NCBI RefSeq assembly: GCF_900109195.1
Contig: NZ_FNZG01000006.1
Coordinates: 1-64,000, forward strand
Direction: 5' to 3'
Source of the DNA: Pseudooceanicola nitratireducens
Lineage (GTDB): Bacteria > Pseudomonadota > Alphaproteobacteria > Rhodobacterales > Rhodobacteraceae
DNA: 64,000 bases
Under the pieces are notes generated by a model. The model saw only the letters and a list, made by a program, of their open reading frames with translations, ran no database searches and was not told where the DNA came from. Positions 24,224-33,316 of the stretch are shown here, in pieces; the stretch's first letter is position 1, and each line of letters starts with the position of its first letter. The position numbers and the translations under genes are program-made.

Positions 24224-25140
24224 GGGTGTTCCTTGCTGAGAAAGTCTTCGACCGCTGCGCGATGCGGCATCGGGGCAACGGCCCCGTATCCTTGGGTCGA
24301 CAGGGCGGCGGCGGCATTGGCGTAGCGGGCTGCGACAAAGGGATCGTCCCCCGCCACCAGCCGCGCCAGAAAGGCCCCGTCAAAGGTGTCGCCCGCTGCC
24401 GTGGCATCCACGGCAGTGACCTGCCGGCCCCCGATGCGGCGGCGGTCGTCGGGTGTGGCGACCAGCGTGCCCTCGGCCCCGAGGGTCAGCGCAACGATGC
24501 CCGCCCCGAGCTTCAGGTAGACGTCCGCAATGGCGTCGGGATCCGTCAGGCCGGTCAGCTGCTGGGCATCCTCCAACCCGGGGAGTGCGATGTCGCATTG
24601 TGCCATTGCCGCATGGATCACCGCCCGCGCCCGCGCCAGCGGCCAAAGCTTCAGCCGAAGGTTGGTGTCATAAGATACCCGCCCGCCGGCGGCGCGGACC
24701 AGGTCGATCGCTTCAAAGACCGCGTCGGCGGCGCTTTCGGAAATCGCCTGGCTGATACCCGAGACATGCAGGATGCGGGTCTGTTCCAGGGCGTCACGGG
24801 GCAGGTCCTGCGGCCCCATACGGCTGCTGGCGGACCCGGCGCGGAAATAGCTGAACTGATGCCCCCCGTCGCCATGGGTGACGAAATAGACCCCGGTGTG
24901 CGCGTCCGGAACCTGCCGCACGCAGGAGGTGTCGATACCCTCGTCCCGCCAAAGCGTCATGAAGCTGTCGCCAAAGGCATCGGCCCCCAGATGGGTGACA
25001 TATCCGACCCGTGCACCCTGACGCGCGGCGGCGATGGCGCAGTTTGACGTATCGCCTCCGTGGCCAGGAAGATAGCGGCCGTCGGGCTGCTGGTTGAACT
25101 CCAGCATCGGTTCGCCAAGGCAGAGTATGTCGTGCGTCAT
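24220..25140 (-). CDS. kdgK: PfkB-family sugar kinase, 2-dehydro-3-deoxygluconokinase-like
   Basis: Sugar kinase of 306 residues. It has the N-terminal G-E-P-M-L-E-F and G-G-D-T-S-N-C-A segments, the KDG-kinase-like S-Y-D-T-N-L-R-L-K-L-W, and the catalytic/anion-hole motif D-A-T-A-A-G-D-T-F. Family members phosphorylate 2-keto-3-deoxygluconate to KDPG, feeding the lower Entner-Doudoroff pathway. I take ATG 25140 as start; upstream in-frame codons add nothing family-like. No eda aldolase gene is in the window, but the RraA-type aldolase may supply the split. Confidence 0.82.
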   Translation of the reverse strand: MTHDILCLGEPMLEFNQQPDGRYLPGHGGDTSNCAIAAARQGARVGYVTHLGADAFGDSFMTLWRDEGIDTSCVRQVPDAHTGVYFVTHGDGGHQFSYFRAGSASSRMGPQDLPRDALEQTRILHVSGISQAISESAADAVFEAIDLVRAAGGRVSYDTNLRLKLWPLARARAVIHAAMAQCDIALPGLEDAQQLTGLTDPDAIADVYLKLGAGIVALTLGAEGTLVATPDDRRRIGGRQVTAVDATAAGDTFDGAFLARLVAGDDPFVAARYANAAAALSTQGYGAVAPMPHRAAVEDFLSKEHP

Positions 25141-25195
25141 CGTGGTCCTCTTGCAGTGGGCGCGCGGCCGAGCCGGGGCAGGGCCGCGCGCAGGG

Positions 25196-26389
25196 TCATT
25201 CGCTTGTGTAGGATTTGCCCACACCGGGGATCTTCCACAGGCGGAAGTTCGGGATGGCGGGGGTTTCGAAGTTCATGTCGCCATCGACCCAGAGGTGCAG
25301 GTGGTTCGACACGACATAAAGCCCGCCATCCGGCCCCCAGGCCAGCGTGTCGGGCCAGTTCATCTCGGGGTGGTGGGCAAAGCGCGTCAGCTGTCCGGTC
25401 TTTCCGTCCAGCTTCATGATGCCGTCCAGCGACAGGGCGGTCATATAGATGTTGCCCTGATCGTCCGCGGTCATCCCGTCAGTATTCGAGGGCAGGGTCA
25501 TCACCGTCCGCACGGCAGTTTCCAGCACCGTTTCGCTGACCGTGGGATCGCGCAGCAGATCGGTATCAAGGCTGTATAGGTGATTGCCCGTCAGGTTTGT
25601 CCAATAAAGCGTGTCCTTGTCGGCGCTTAGCGCGATGCCGTCCGCCCCGGTGCGCATGCCGCCGTTCTTCAGGACCTGGCGGTCGTCGATGTTGAAGAAA
25701 AAAGTCGGTTCATCATTGGTGAACCTGGTCTGGTCCAAAATGCGGCGGGCGCTGTTGTCGGTGCTGTCATAGACGATCAGACCGCCTTCCAAAGGATCGC
25801 AGAAGATGCCGCTGTCGGTGATGTAGGCAAAGCCGCTGTCGTTATCGACCACGATGTCGTTGAGGAACGAACAGGTCTCGCTGGCCTCATCGGCGCTGAA
25901 GTCATAGCGCTGGATCTCGCTGTTCGAGGCGATGTCCCACAGCACAAGCTTGGCGTCGCCCGGCGCGTTCGGCGCGCCTGCGACATGGCCCTGATCCAGG
26001 ATCCACATCACGTCGTTGCGGTCGATTTCGAACCCCAGAACGGCCTTGAGACCGGCCGGATTGTCGATCGCGTTCATCTCTTGCGAGGGGTAGGGTTCCA
26101 GCGCCCAGGTGTCGCCCGTCTTGACCAGTTTCGACAGGGTCGCGGGGATCTCGGGGCCGCCCCATCTGGCGGTCGAGACGTAGATATTGCCCGCGCTGTC
26201 CAGTTTGGCCCCTTGCATCAGCGCCTTGCCGTGGATCTCGCTGCCCTCCCAAGCAGCTTGAACGGCCTTGTCGCTGATGGCATAGGGCAGGGAATTCCAT
26301 TCCGCCACGATCTCGGGCGCCGGTTGCGCCAGAGACGCCGAGGCCAGAGTGGCGGTAAGGGTAATCGTGGTGAGACTTCGTTTCAGCAT
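25196..26389 (-). CDS. secreted Yellow/major royal jelly family beta-propeller protein
   Basis: Exported protein of 397 residues with a signal peptide of about 22 residues (A-S-A-S-L-A-Q). The mature part looks like a six-bladed propeller of the Yellow/major royal jelly type (bacterial members are often named dopachrome-tautomerase-related), close to SMP-30/gluconolactonases: M-W-I-L-D-Q-G-H-V, S-F-L-N-D-I-V-V-D, T-G-A-D-G-I-A-L-S. In a sugar-acid operon a periplasmic lactonase or binding role is plausible. Ribosome site GGGAGGAAC precedes ATG 26389. The function is not established for the bacterial branch. Confidence 0.8.
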   Translation of the reverse strand: MLKRSLTTITLTATLASASLAQPAPEIVAEWNSLPYAISDKAVQAAWEGSEIHGKALMQGAKLDSAGNIYVSTARWGGPEIPATLSKLVKTGDTWALEPYPSQEMNAIDNPAGLKAVLGFEIDRNDVMWILDQGHVAGAPNAPGDAKLVLWDIASNSEIQRYDFSADEASETCSFLNDIVVDNDSGFAYITDSGIFCDPLEGGLIVYDSTDNSARRILDQTRFTNDEPTFFFNIDDRQVLKNGGMRTGADGIALSADKDTLYWTNLTGNHLYSLDTDLLRDPTVSETVLETAVRTVMTLPSNTDGMTADDQGNIYMTALSLDGIMKLDGKTGQLTRFAHHPEMNWPDTLAWGPDGGLYVVSNHLHLWVDGDMNFETPAIPNFRLWKIPGVGKSYTSE

Positions 26390-26457
26390 GTGTTCCTCCC
26401 TTGCTGCACTTTGGCGGTCCGCAGGCTGTTGCCGCAGCCTGCGGACCACCTGATCCG

Positions 26458-27108
26458 TCAGATCCGCCCGTACTTGGCCAGACCTTCCTTCAAAGACCCG
26501 CTCTCGATGATCAGCTTGGCTTGTTCTGCCTCGCGCTCGTCGATCTCCTGCGCCATCTTCAGCACCTCTTCGGCATGGGCGCGGGGCACGCAGACGACGC
26601 CGTCGATGTCGCCCACCATGATGTCGCCGGGGTGCACGATGACCCCGCCCATATCGACCTCGACATTCGCGGCCAGCGTCTTGGCGTGGCCAACGGTGGT
26701 GCCGGGGCAGACGGTGCGGGAATAGACCGGAAAGTCATAGTCGCGGCGGATTTCCACGATGTCGCGGACACCTGCGTCCAGAACCGCCGCCTCGTGCTTG
26801 TTGGCCACGGCACCGGCGGTCATCAGACCACCCCAGACGGCGACATCGACGCTTTGGTTGGTGGAAATCACGATGACCGATCCGGGGTCGGAGGCGTCGA
26901 TCATGTCCAGCGCGTGCTGCGGCGGCAGTTCCTCGTCCGTGGGGCCTTCCAGCACGGTGACTGCGGGGCCGACGATCTTGTGTTCATTGATCCGGGGCCG
27001 GATTTGATGGTTGAGAAAGCCGGGCCTGCCGGCCACCTTGTCCACGGCATCAGCAACCGAGGCAATGGCGGTGCCGCGGAATCCGGCGATCAGGTCTGCA
27101 AGTGTCAT
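26458..27108 (-). CDS. RraA family protein, class II pyruvate aldolase-like
   Basis: Protein of 216 residues of the RraA/HMG-aldolase fold. The aldolase motif is intact: G-G-L-M-T-A-G-A then D-A-G-V-R-D, where the arginine and aspartate serve substrate and metal binding, plus D-G-V-V-C-V-P. True RraA regulators of RNase E often lose parts of this. So it probably cleaves a 4-hydroxy-2-keto acid to pyruvate and an aldehyde or keto acid. It lies between the propeller and the 2-hydroxyacid dehydrogenase genes. Confidence 0.85.
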   Translation of the reverse strand: MTLADLIAGFRGTAIASVADAVDKVAGRPGFLNHQIRPRINEHKIVGPAVTVLEGPTDEELPPQHALDMIDASDPGSVIVISTNQSVDVAVWGGLMTAGAVANKHEAAVLDAGVRDIVEIRRDYDFPVYSRTVCPGTTVGHAKTLAANVEVDMGGVIVHPGDIMVGDIDGVVCVPRAHAEEVLKMAQEIDEREAEQAKLIIESGSLKEGLAKYGRI

Positions 27109-27125
27109 GTGATGTTCCTTCGGTT

Positions 27126-28121
27126 TCAGGGGTCTAGGGGCCAGCGGTTGACCCAGTTGACGGGTTGCTGGCCAGACAGGACGCGGGCGATTTCCTGGGC
27201 GGCCTTGCGCTGAAGCAGCGCAACGGACCGTTCGGAATACCAGGCGTTGTGATCCGACAAGAGCGTGTTGGGCGCGCCCAGCAGCGGGTTGTCGGGGCGG
27301 ATCGGTTCGACCTCGAACACATCGATACCCGCCCCGAACAGGCGGCCGTCTTGCAGAGCGGTGGCCAGGGCGGTTTCATCCACCAGCCCCCCGCGCGAGA
27401 CGTTGATGACAATGCTCGTCGGTTTCACGCGGGCCAGACGGTCGGCGTTCAGAATATGGTGGGTGTCGGGCGTCAGCGGCGCATGCAGGCTGATGACATC
27501 CGCCGTGGCGCAAAGGCTGTCCATATCGGTCAGCTCGACACCCGCCGCCCGCGCGGCGTCAGGCGACATGAAGGGGTCGTGCACCAGCACGCGCTGAAAA
27601 CCGAAAGCGCGGAATTTGGTCAGGGTCACCAGCCCGATCCGACCACAGCCGATCAGCCCCAGAACCGCATCCTCTCGGGAGGGGATCGGGGAGGCCTGCC
27701 CGAGGCCCCAATGCCCTGCGCGGACCTCGGCATCGCGGCTGGCGACACGGCGCTGCACGGCCAGATACAGGGCCAGCGCATGGTCGCTGACCTCGTTTTC
27801 CGCGCCGTAGTCGGGGACATTGGCCACATAGATTTGGCGGGCGCGGGCGGCCTCCAGGTCGATATTGTCGGTACCGACACCATAGCGGACAACCACCTTG
27901 AGATCTGGACAGGCCGTCAGTTCGGCCTGTCCGATGGTCCTTTCACGGACAAGGATCGCCCGTGGGTTCAGATCGCCCAGGGCCAGGACCGCATCGACGT
28001 CTTCCCCGACCGTCACGATCCGGGCCCCGGCGGCACCCAGCACGGCGGTCTCCGTGTCATAGGCGGCATAGCCGGGTTCGAGAATGGCGATGGTCGGCGT
28101 GGTCATCATACGGTCCCGCAT
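27126..28121 (-). CDS. C-terminal binding protein-like 2-hydroxyacid dehydrogenase
   Basis: D-isomer 2-hydroxyacid dehydrogenase of 331 residues, CtBP-like subgroup. Nucleotide motif G-L-I-G-C-G-R-I-G, catalytic Arg in N-V-S-R-G-G-L-V, Glu in F-E-V-E-P, and a His in L-L-S-D-H-N-A-W. The start could be 28121, or either of the ATGs at 28109 and 28106; GCGGGAC precedes the latter pair. It is packed between dctP (3 bp) and the RraA-type gene. It could reduce a keto acid made by the aldolase. Confidence 0.88.
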   Translation of the reverse strand: MRDRMMTTPTIAILEPGYAAYDTETAVLGAAGARIVTVGEDVDAVLALGDLNPRAILVRERTIGQAELTACPDLKVVVRYGVGTDNIDLEAARARQIYVANVPDYGAENEVSDHALALYLAVQRRVASRDAEVRAGHWGLGQASPIPSREDAVLGLIGCGRIGLVTLTKFRAFGFQRVLVHDPFMSPDAARAAGVELTDMDSLCATADVISLHAPLTPDTHHILNADRLARVKPTSIVINVSRGGLVDETALATALQDGRLFGAGIDVFEVEPIRPDNPLLGAPNTLLSDHNAWYSERSVALLQRKAAQEIARVLSGQQPVNWVNRWPLDP

Positions 28122-28124
28122 GGA

Positions 28125-29141
28125 TCAGAACTGGTCGCGATAGGCCTGGACAGCGGCGTCCAGCTTGTTCGGCCAGTCCTCGCCGATCTCACCCACAACG
28201 AATTCCTTCACTGCAGGCTGTGCCTTTTCGCGGAACATCGCCTTTTGCTCGGGGCTGACGGGCACGACGGTCATGCCCTTGCCTTCAAGGATCGTGGTGG
28301 CATTGGCGTCCTGCGCAGCGGTCATGCCACGATGGATCGTCTTGGCGATGTCGGAACACTGGGTGACGGCGACCTGCTCGGCCTCGGTCAGGCCCTGGTA
28401 GAAGTCGTCCGACATCAGATAGGCGTGCCAGCTGAACACGTGTCCATCCAAAGACACGAACTTCTGGTTCTGATAGAGCGAGGCGTTAACGATATTGGTC
28501 ACGCCGTTTTCCTGACCGTCGACGACACCCTGTTGAAGCGCGCCGGGCAGTTCGGGCCACGGCACCGGGGTGGCCGAGGCACCAAGGCTTTCCACCAGCG
28601 TCACCCAGACCGGCGCGGTCATGACGCGCATCTTCAGACCTTCCATGTCCTTCGGTTCGGCAATGGGACGGATGTTGTTGGTGAAGTTGCGCACGCCGTT
28701 GTCGGCCGCGCCGAACATTCGGATGCCCGTCTTGTCCAGCATGTCCGCTGCCAGTTCGTCCCCAAAGGTGCCATCCATCACCGACCAGGCCATCGCCTGA
28801 TCGTCAAAGAGATAGGGCAGGGCAAGAACCGAGAAGGGTTTGTACATGGCCGAGATCGGACCGTCATGCACGACGGCCATCTGGATGGTGCCCAACTGAA
28901 GACCCTCCATCACCTCGTTGTCGCCGGCCAGCTGGCCCGCAGGGAAGATCTGCACGTCGATCGATCCGGCGGTCTTGCCCTCGACACAGCTTTCGAACGC
29001 CAGCGCGGCGGCGTGTTTCGGGGAACTGAGGTCGGCCGACTGGAAATGCGCGTATTTCAGATCCTTGGCGACGGCGGCCTGCCCGGCCACGGTCAGGGCG
29101 ATTGTCGCAGTCGCCGTCATGAGTTTTGACATGGTTTTCAT
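28125..29141 (-). CDS. TRAP transporter substrate-binding protein (DctP family)
   Basis: Periplasmic binding protein of 338 residues. Its signal peptide ends G-Q-A-A-V-A, the ligand-anchoring Arg is in G-L-K-M-R-V-M-T-A-P, and G-V-V-D-G-Q-E-N-G-V is present. A very strong ribosome site (GGGAGGAAACC) marks ATG 29141. Here the order is Q-M-P, unlike the other TRAP sets of the window. Grouping with kdgK-like, SDR and aldolase genes suggests sugar acid uptake. Confidence 0.93.
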   Translation of the reverse strand: MKTMSKLMTATATIALTVAGQAAVAKDLKYAHFQSADLSSPKHAAALAFESCVEGKTAGSIDVQIFPAGQLAGDNEVMEGLQLGTIQMAVVHDGPISAMYKPFSVLALPYLFDDQAMAWSVMDGTFGDELAADMLDKTGIRMFGAADNGVRNFTNNIRPIAEPKDMEGLKMRVMTAPVWVTLVESLGASATPVPWPELPGALQQGVVDGQENGVTNIVNASLYQNQKFVSLDGHVFSWHAYLMSDDFYQGLTEAEQVAVTQCSDIAKTIHRGMTAAQDANATTILEGKGMTVVPVSPEQKAMFREKAQPAVKEFVVGEIGEDWPNKLDAAVQAYRDQF

Positions 29142-29160
29142 TGGTTTCCTCCCTTTCATG

Positions 29161-30447
29161 TCAGTTTGAGAACCCGAAGAACGTCGGGACAAAGGTGCTG
29201 ATGCCGGGCACGAGAATGACCAGAAGCAGCACGATGAGCTCGGCCGCGAGAAGCGGCAGAACGGCACGGGACAGCGCGTCCAGCCGCAGCTGACCGACGC
29301 TGGCGATCACGAAAAGCACAGGGCCGACCGGGGGCGTGACCATGCCGATGGTCAGGTTCAGAACCAGCATCATGCCGAACTGAAGCGGATCGATCCCCGC
29401 GCCATAGGCAATCGGACCCAGCACCGGTGTCAGGATGATCAGCGCGGGTAGCGTGTCGATGAAGAAGCCGCACACAAGGGCGAAGGCGGCGAGGATGAAC
29501 AGCACGCCCAGGCGGCTGTCGGTGACGGATGCCACGATCTTGGCCAGCTCTTGCGGGATCTGGAGATAGGTCAGCAGCCAGGCAAAGATCGAGGCCATGG
29601 CGATGATCAGAAAAACCGAAGAAGTGATGATCCCGGCACGGGCGAAGGCCACATAGAGACTGCGCAGGGAATAGGCCCGCAGGATCAGCCCCAGCAGCAA
29701 CGCATAGGCCGAGGCGACGGCCCCGGCCTCGGTCGGGGTGAAGACGCCAAAGATGATGCCGCCCAGGATGATTGCAGGCATGACCAGCGCGGGCAGGGCG
29801 GTCATCGCGCTTTGCAGCAGCTCTTCCCGGCCCGCACGGGTGTCGCGGCCGCGGTACCCATGCCGGGTCGAGACGATATGATTGGCCAGCGCCAGTGCCA
29901 GCCCCAACAGCAGACCGGGGACAATCCCTGCAAGAAACAGCCCTGCCACCGTAACGCCATTGGTCGAGATCGCGAAGATCACCGCAAGGATCGAAGGCGG
30001 GATGATCGGCCCGATGGTGGCAGTGGCCGCGGACAGCGCCCCGGCATAATGGCGGTCATACCCGGCCTCGCGCATCATGCGCATCACGATGGCCGAGGGC
30101 CCCGCCGCATCCGCCAGAGCCGAGCCCGAGATCCCCGCAAACAGCATCGAGACCAGCACGTTCACGTGGCCCAGGCCACCGCGCAGATGTCCGACCAGCG
30201 CATTGGCAAAGTTCAGCAGGGCCCGCGTCAGGCCGCAGGCCGTCATCAGTTCGGACGCGAGAATGAAGAAGGGCACCGCCATCAGCGGAAAGCTGTCGAT
30301 GCCGGCAAACATCCGCTGTGTCGCGATCAGCGGGTTCAGGCTGCCTTCGATGAAGATCGCTGCCATGCCGGCCACGCCCATGGTGAAGGCCACGGGCACG
30401 CCCAAGATCAGGGTCGCGAAGAACAGGATGATTAGGGTCTTCGCCAT
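29161..30447 (-). CDS. TRAP transporter large permease (DctM family)
   Basis: Large membrane subunit of 428 residues. It has F-P-L-M-A-V-P-F-F-I-L-A-S-E-L-M-T, the elevator motif I-S-G-S-A-L-A-D-A-A-G-P-S, and G-P-I-I-P-P-S-I and T-P-P-V-G-P segments. It lies 3 bp after dctQ and 19 bp before dctP. Strongly similar in layout to the DctM at 17340-18629, which may reflect an old duplication. Confidence 0.93.
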   Translation of the reverse strand: MAKTLIILFFATLILGVPVAFTMGVAGMAAIFIEGSLNPLIATQRMFAGIDSFPLMAVPFFILASELMTACGLTRALLNFANALVGHLRGGLGHVNVLVSMLFAGISGSALADAAGPSAIVMRMMREAGYDRHYAGALSAATATIGPIIPPSILAVIFAISTNGVTVAGLFLAGIVPGLLLGLALALANHIVSTRHGYRGRDTRAGREELLQSAMTALPALVMPAIILGGIIFGVFTPTEAGAVASAYALLLGLILRAYSLRSLYVAFARAGIITSSVFLIIAMASIFAWLLTYLQIPQELAKIVASVTDSRLGVLFILAAFALVCGFFIDTLPALIILTPVLGPIAYGAGIDPLQFGMMLVLNLTIGMVTPPVGPVLFVIASVGQLRLDALSRAVLPLLAAELIVLLLVILVPGISTFVPTFFGFSN

Positions 30448-30450
30448 GGG

Positions 30451-30966
30451 TTATGCCGTCTTCTTCGGGGTCTGTTCGGGATTTGCATCGGCAAGGAATT
30501 CAAAGTCCTCACGCACGAAGCGCGCAGCAAAGAGAGCCAGGTGCAGCAGGAACAATCCGCAGCCGATCGGGATCGACAGATAGGCAACGCCGCGCGGCAT
30601 CCCCGTCGACATGGTTTCCTTGTTCCAGCCGAACCGTACGAATTCGACGCCCAGCCAGAACATCGTGGCCATGAAGACGAACATGATCAGAACCGCCAGC
30701 CAGCGCAGCGCGCGGCCGAAGGCAGGCGAGCCTGCGGATTGCAGCGTGGTGATGGCAACCAGACGCCCTTCGCGCAGGGCCAGGCCCGCACCGGAAAAGG
30801 CGCCCAGGATCATTAGGTGACGGGCGGCTTCTTCGACCCAGGCAAAGGACTGCCCAAAGCCATAGCGGCCGACAACGTTGACAAAGACGATGGAAAATAC
30901 GGCCGCCAGAACAAGCGCCACAAGGGCGCGGTTCAGGACAACCAGTATGGTTTCTGCACGGGCCAA
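30451..30966 (-). CDS. TRAP transporter small permease (DctQ family)
   Basis: Four-helix membrane subunit of 171 residues and first gene of the long leftward sugar-acid unit. The motif F-A-W-V-E-E-A-A-R-H-L-M-I is at about residues 40-52. The start is TTG at 30966, supported by GGGGAGGAGCGA immediately before it. The probable GntR operator lies 40 bp upstream, so the whole unit is likely under that regulator. Confidence 0.91.
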   Translation of the reverse strand: MARAETILVVLNRALVALVLAAVFSIVFVNVVGRYGFGQSFAWVEEAARHLMILGAFSGAGLALREGRLVAITTLQSAGSPAFGRALRWLAVLIMFVFMATMFWLGVEFVRFGWNKETMSTGMPRGVAYLSIPIGCGLFLLHLALFAARFVREDFEFLADANPEQTPKKTA

Positions 30967-31005
30967 TCGCTCCTCCCCCTAGCGTTTCTCGATGCAGAAT
31001 CGAAA

Positions 31006-31053
31006 CTGGCATACAGTATGCCAGTGTGTCAACGATTGTATATTGTATGCCAG
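31006..31053. promoter_or_regulatory. probable GntR operator: 19-bp palindrome plus second half-site
   Basis: CTGGCATACAGTATGCCAG (31006-31024) is a perfect inverted repeat about a single central A. A second arm GTATGCCAG recurs at 31045-31053 with a degenerate partner at 31035-31043; the two centres are 29 bp apart. The pair lies between the divergent dctQ (start 30966) and GntR gene (start 31088), where FadR-type regulators normally bind. Regulation of both directions is inferred. Confidence 0.8.
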
Positions 31054-31087
31054 TTTGCTATCCCGGTCAGGCTTGAGAGGAATCGAG

Positions 31088-31744
31088 ATGAAAGCGCTTA
31101 CAAGACCGAAATCATTGACGGAAATCGTGGCTGAATCGCTTCGCGACTGGGTCATCTCGGGCGATATGGACCTGGGAAGCCAGCTGTCCGAGGCCCGGAT
31201 CGCCCAAGATCTTTCGGTCAGCCGCACCCCGGTGCGAGAGGCGATCAACCGGCTTGAAATGGAAGGTCTGCTGACGGTCGAACCGCAGCGCGGCACCTTC
31301 GTCTTCTCTTTGGAACCCGACGAACTGGCAAAGCTGTGCGATGCGCGTCTCAGCCTTGAATCCGCGGCGCTTGGTTTTGCGATGCAGGTCGATGCCCCGC
31401 GTCTGGCCGATCGGTTGTCGGCCTGCGTCGAACAGATGTCGCGCGCCCGCGCATCCGATGATGTGCCGCTTTACCTGCGGCTGGATTCCGAATTCCACCA
31501 GATCCTGATGGATTGTTCGGACAACCGGTTTCTAAACGATGCCTATCAGACCATCGCGCAGAAGATGGCGGCCCTGCGCAACCGTCTGGGCCGGCACCCG
31601 GATCACATGGCCAAGTCCTATCGCGAACACCAAGAGATCTGTGACGCCATTGCCCGCGGGGACGAGGCGACAGCGCAATCGATCCTGCGCGCCCATATCG
31701 GGCGCAAGGAAGGCTCTTACTGGGAAATGGCGATCAAGGACTGA
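31088..31744 (+). CDS. GntR family transcriptional regulator, FCD domain
   Basis: Regulator of 218 residues. The N-terminal winged helix-turn-helix (about 10-75) contains L-S-E-A-R-I-A-Q-D-L-S-V-S-R-T-P-V-R-E-A. The C-terminal all-helical FCD ligand domain (about 85-215) has metal/ligand histidines and aspartates in D-S-E-F-H-Q-I-L and Y-R-E-H-Q-E-I. FCD members usually sense sugar acids or other carboxylates and release DNA on binding. Start at ATG 31088, after GAGAGGAATCG. Likely controls the leftward sugar-acid unit and itself. Confidence 0.92.
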   Translation: MKALTRPKSLTEIVAESLRDWVISGDMDLGSQLSEARIAQDLSVSRTPVREAINRLEMEGLLTVEPQRGTFVFSLEPDELAKLCDARLSLESAALGFAMQVDAPRLADRLSACVEQMSRARASDDVPLYLRLDSEFHQILMDCSDNRFLNDAYQTIAQKMAALRNRLGRHPDHMAKSYREHQEICDAIARGDEATAQSILRAHIGRKEGSYWEMAIKD

Positions 31745-31866
31745 AGGGCCAGACCGGCGGTCGCGCCCGAGGTGGTGCCATGCATTTTTGAAACACCTGC
31801 CGTGCGGTTGACAGACCCCGGCAACACTCGCCACTTGCAGGAGATCGCAGAAAGCAGGGACAGGGC

Positions 31867-33102
31867 ATGGCACATTTGAACCGTAGCGCGGCGCAACGTC
31901 TCATGCAGGCCGAAGGTCTGGATGCTCTGGTCCTTTTCTCGGCCGAGGGCTTTGCCCATGCCACCGGTGCCGCCCCCGGGGTGGCGACCATGTGGCGGCG
32001 CGAAGGCGCGGTGGCCGTGCTGGTGCCCGCCGATCCAGAACTGGCTGAAACCGTGGTCATCAGTGACCTTTTCGCGGCGAACCTACGCCGGGACAGCCAT
32101 ATCGATGACGTCCGCGAAAGTCCGATCTGGGTCGAGGCAATGACCCTTCCCGAGGCCGATCTGGACGCTGACTTGGCCATCGCCTTTGACGGTATCTGGG
32201 ACGCACCGGGGCGCCCCCAGGACAATCGCCGACCCGAGACCTTCGACGCCGCTATCACCTATGGGCACCTGCGCGATGCGCTGGCCGAAAAAGGTCTGGC
32301 GCGGGGCCGCATCGGGATCGAACTTTCGGCGGTCGCCGCCAATGGGCATGCGCCGCTGATCAAGGCCCTGGATCCGGCCGTTCTGATCGATGGCACCGCC
32401 GTGGCCCGTCAGCTGCGGGCGATGAAGTCTCCGGAAGAAATCGCGCTGCTGCGAAGTGCCGTCGAGGTAGCCGAGGTCGGCATTGCAGCCGTGCGCGATG
32501 CCATCGCGCCTGGGATCCGGCGCAGCGATCTTGCTGCGGTCTGGTCCAGCACCGTCGCCACGGCGGGTGCCGGCAAGCCGATGACCGGCCATTGGGAATA
32601 TATCTCGGTTGGGGCGGACCCTTGGGGGGGCGACGCCGTGGCCGCGACGGGCGATCTGGTGAAGGTCGATGTGGGCTGTCTGATGCGGGGCTATACCTCG
32701 GACAGCGGGCGGACCTTCGTGGTCGGCGCGCCACGTCGCCTTCAATCCGAACTGCATGATGCGCTGATGGCCGGGTTCCGGGCGGGCTTTGAGCTTTTGC
32801 ATCCCGGCACCCCCTTGGCCGAGGTCCATCGCGCCACGCAATCGGCGATCCGGGGCAGGGGGCTGACGGGATATTGCCGCGGCCACTTCGGCCACAGTCT
32901 GGGCACCGGACCGGGGTCCGAGGAATGGCCCTTCATCTCGGCCTCGGCGCAGACCACGATCGAAAGCGGCATGGTCCTGGCCTTCGAGACACCGATCTAC
33001 GTCACCGGCGTCGGCGGCATGATCATCGAAGATCAGGTCGAGATCACGCCAGAAGGGCCTGTGTCCATGAACCGTTTGACGCATGAACTTCTCGCCTGCT
33101 GA
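31867..33102 (+). CDS. M24 family metallopeptidase (Xaa-Pro aminopeptidase-like)
   Basis: Cytoplasmic protein of 411 residues with a creatinase-type N-terminal domain (to about 180) and a pita-bread catalytic domain. The dimetal ligands seem complete: Asp268, Asp279, His343, Glu374 and Glu388. Members act as prolidases, aminopeptidase P, or creatinase/DMSP-lyase-like hydrolases. It stands between the GntR gene and a TRAP system, so a small-molecule amidase or lyase role is possible. Confidence 0.87.
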   Translation: MAHLNRSAAQRLMQAEGLDALVLFSAEGFAHATGAAPGVATMWRREGAVAVLVPADPELAETVVISDLFAANLRRDSHIDDVRESPIWVEAMTLPEADLDADLAIAFDGIWDAPGRPQDNRRPETFDAAITYGHLRDALAEKGLARGRIGIELSAVAANGHAPLIKALDPAVLIDGTAVARQLRAMKSPEEIALLRSAVEVAEVGIAAVRDAIAPGIRRSDLAAVWSSTVATAGAGKPMTGHWEYISVGADPWGGDAVAATGDLVKVDVGCLMRGYTSDSGRTFVVGAPRRLQSELHDALMAGFRAGFELLHPGTPLAEVHRATQSAIRGRGLTGYCRGHFGHSLGTGPGSEEWPFISASAQTTIESGMVLAFETPIYVTGVGGMIIEDQVEITPEGPVSMNRLTHELLAC

Positions 33103-33316
33103 ATGGGGTGTGACCGGCGCTGCATGCCGGCGTATCGGACATCACGGCCTTTCCCGAAAGGACCGGCATCGCGCGCCATCGGGTCTGTTTTTGCAAAGCC
33201 GCTGAGTGCAGTGCCGCACCGGGTGTCGCCTTGACCGTGCAGCGCCAAATCCAAATAAAGGTTAACATACAGCCACCACACGCACCAAAGCGTCTGGCTG
33301 AACAGGAGACAAGACC

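Noticed and set aside
27165-29129. Long plus-strand open frame opposite dehydrogenase and DctP genes
   Set aside because: Antisense shadow; spans two genes and the gap between them.
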